DNA from: Pseudoalteromonas sp. A601 | GTDB lineage: Bacteria; Pseudomonadota; Gammaproteobacteria; Enterobacterales; Alteromonadaceae | Direction of reading: 5' to 3' | Assembly: GCF_002165575.1 (NCBI RefSeq) | Contig: NZ_MXQF01000009.1 | Span: forward strand, 124,001 to 188,000 | DNA: 64,000 nucleotides | Notes under the pieces: model-generated | Databases searched by the model: none | Told to the model about the DNA's origin: nothing | What the model saw: only the letters and a program-made list of their open reading frames with translations | In this document: positions 63,212-64,000 of the stretch, one piece after another | Layout of the letters: every line of letters starts with the position of its first letter | Numbering within the stretch: position 1 is the stretch's first letter | Translations under genes and position numbers: made by a program

Positions 63212-64000
63212 ATGCAAAATTTAATTCAACGTCACCCTCTATTTATTATTGTCCTTGCACAATTATGTGGCACTTCACTTTGGTTCTCCATAAATGGGGC
63301 TGGCTTAGCTCTTATTAACGATATCGGATTAAGCGAAACTGACCTTGGATGGTTAACTCTAACCGTTCAGATGGGTTTTATCACTGGCACGTTAATTATT
63401 GCCACAACAGGTCTAGCAGATAAATTACCTGCCAATCATATTTTTGCGGTTTCCTGTCTAGTTGGCGCGATGGTTAATGCTAGTTTTGTTCTAGTAGCTG
63501 CTTATCAGCCATACGCTTTACTCTTAAGGTTTCTCACAGGTTTGTGTCTAGCTGGTATATACCCTTTAGGTATGAAGCTAGTAATTGGCTGGATACCTAA
63601 CTATGTAGGATCAGCTCTAGCCTGGCTAGTAGGTATGTTAACGATGGGCACTGCTCTGCCTCATTTACTGCGTGGCGCAACGCTCGAATTTCCTTGGGAG
63701 TGGACAATTCTGAGCGCTTCTGGGTTAGCATTGCTGGGCGGCACAGCTATATTCATTTTAGGTGATGGACCGCACCTGCCGCCTTCAAGCGGCAAAGCAA
63801 AGCTACGTGACGGTTTTGCAGCCATACGTGAACGGCGCCTACGCGCAGTTGCATTCGGCTATTTTGGGCACAGTTGGGAGCTTTATGCGCTATGGACACT
63901 TATTCCATTTATGGTGACCCGCGAAATAATGCGCCTAGATGCTCAGAGTTATTCTGTTCCCTTAATGTCATTTACCATCGTCGCGCTTGGCTTATTGGGT
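63212..64000 (+). CDS. MFS transporter, 3' end outside the window
   Basis: From the ATG at 63,212 (GGAG 5-8 bases upstream) 263 codons are open to the window edge: about eight membrane segments, starting LFIIVLAQLCGTSLWFSING, with the loop ADKLPANHIF and the RFLTGLCLAGIYPLGMKL segment of the major facilitator superfamily. The 85-base gap from the flavoprotein gene and the same strand suggest one operon under MarR. Export of an oxidised product or drug is the inferred role. Confidence 0.88.
   Translation, partial: MQNLIQRHPLFIIVLAQLCGTSLWFSINGAGLALINDIGLSETDLGWLTLTVQMGFITGTLIIATTGLADKLPANHIFAVSCLVGAMVNASFVLVAAYQPYALLLRFLTGLCLAGIYPLGMKLVIGWIPNYVGSALAWLVGMLTMGTALPHLLRGATLEFPWEWTILSASGLALLGGTAIFILGDGPHLPPSSGKAKLRDGFAAIRERRLRAVAFGYFGHSWELYALWTLIPFMVTREIMRLDAQSYSVPLMSFTIVALGLLG

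Noticed and set aside
1..64000. CRISPR array
   Set aside because: No set of regularly spaced direct repeats was found anywhere; the Cas4-like gene at 48.3 kb has no cas neighbours.

Overview
The window looks like the chromosome of a marine gammaproteobacterium, most likely Pseudoalteromonas or a close Alteromonadales relative. The grounds are the overall AT-rich composition, very large TonB-dependent receptors, a laminarin (beta-1,3-glucan) utilisation locus with a receptor-linked tryptophan-halogenase-like/SapC/cupin trio, and a holD-rimI pair. No taxonomic search was possible.

Region 1 (1 to about 12,878) is the right part of an integrated mobile island. It starts inside a recombination-gene trio (tail of one gene, a 666-aa tyrosine-recombinase-like protein and a 195-aa coiled-coil protein) that resembles the Gamma-Mobile-Trio. 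It then carries a complete dinB with its own LexA box, a small phosphatase pair, and a three-gene set: a WYL regulator, a GHKL ATPase with a C-terminal PD-(D/E)XK-like motif, and a 1271-aa reverse transcriptase fused to a nitrilase domain (UG1/DRT1-like). This set is the best candidate for an undescribed anti-phage system. Two unknown genes and inverted repeats follow. At 12,879-12,934, on the minus strand, lie a second LexA box and the first eight codons of another dinB. The island therefore appears to have split the resident dinB and to carry an intact, SOS-controlled replacement.

Region 2 (12.9-16.4 kb) is ordinary chromosome: thioesterase, Tas-like aldo-keto reductase, a secreted solute-binding-like protein and an FAH-family hydrolase. 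Region 3 (16.7-32.0 kb) is a laminarin/beta-glucan regulon: TonB receptor, halogenase-like flavoprotein, SapC and cupin-like protein, then GH16, GH3 and an MFS sugar porter on the minus strand, and GH1, a GPH-type porter and a LacI regulator on the plus strand. Four perfect copies of the 14-bp palindrome TGTAAGCGCTTACA, two before the receptor and two in the divergent GH promoter region, tie it together.

Region 4 (32.0-37.5 kb) is a five-gene phosphorelay cluster that includes a 69-aa protein resembling only a histidine-kinase phosphoacceptor helix. Region 5 (37.7-56 kb) is mixed housekeeping and accessory content: Nudix, YgjV, a Crp-like regulator with nitronate monooxygenase, a semialdehyde dehydrogenase, an endo/exonuclease/phosphatase protein, an ABC-F protein, a second TonB receptor, a membrane-anchored Cas4-like nuclease candidate, an ECF sigma/anti-sigma/VWA set, a CynX-type MFS protein, GFA, TIGR03643, VOC and fatty-acid desaturase genes. 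A 53-bp inverted repeat at 54.5 kb looks like a miniature element.

Region 6 (56-64 kb) has a decayed acetyltransferase and an orphan gene tail, a large hybrid sensor kinase, rimI and holD, tRNA-Trp, and a MarR/flavoprotein/MFS unit with matching GTTGTyAGTAACAAC operators before marR and before the flavoprotein gene. The MFS gene runs off the right edge. No CRISPR array or rRNA gene was seen.
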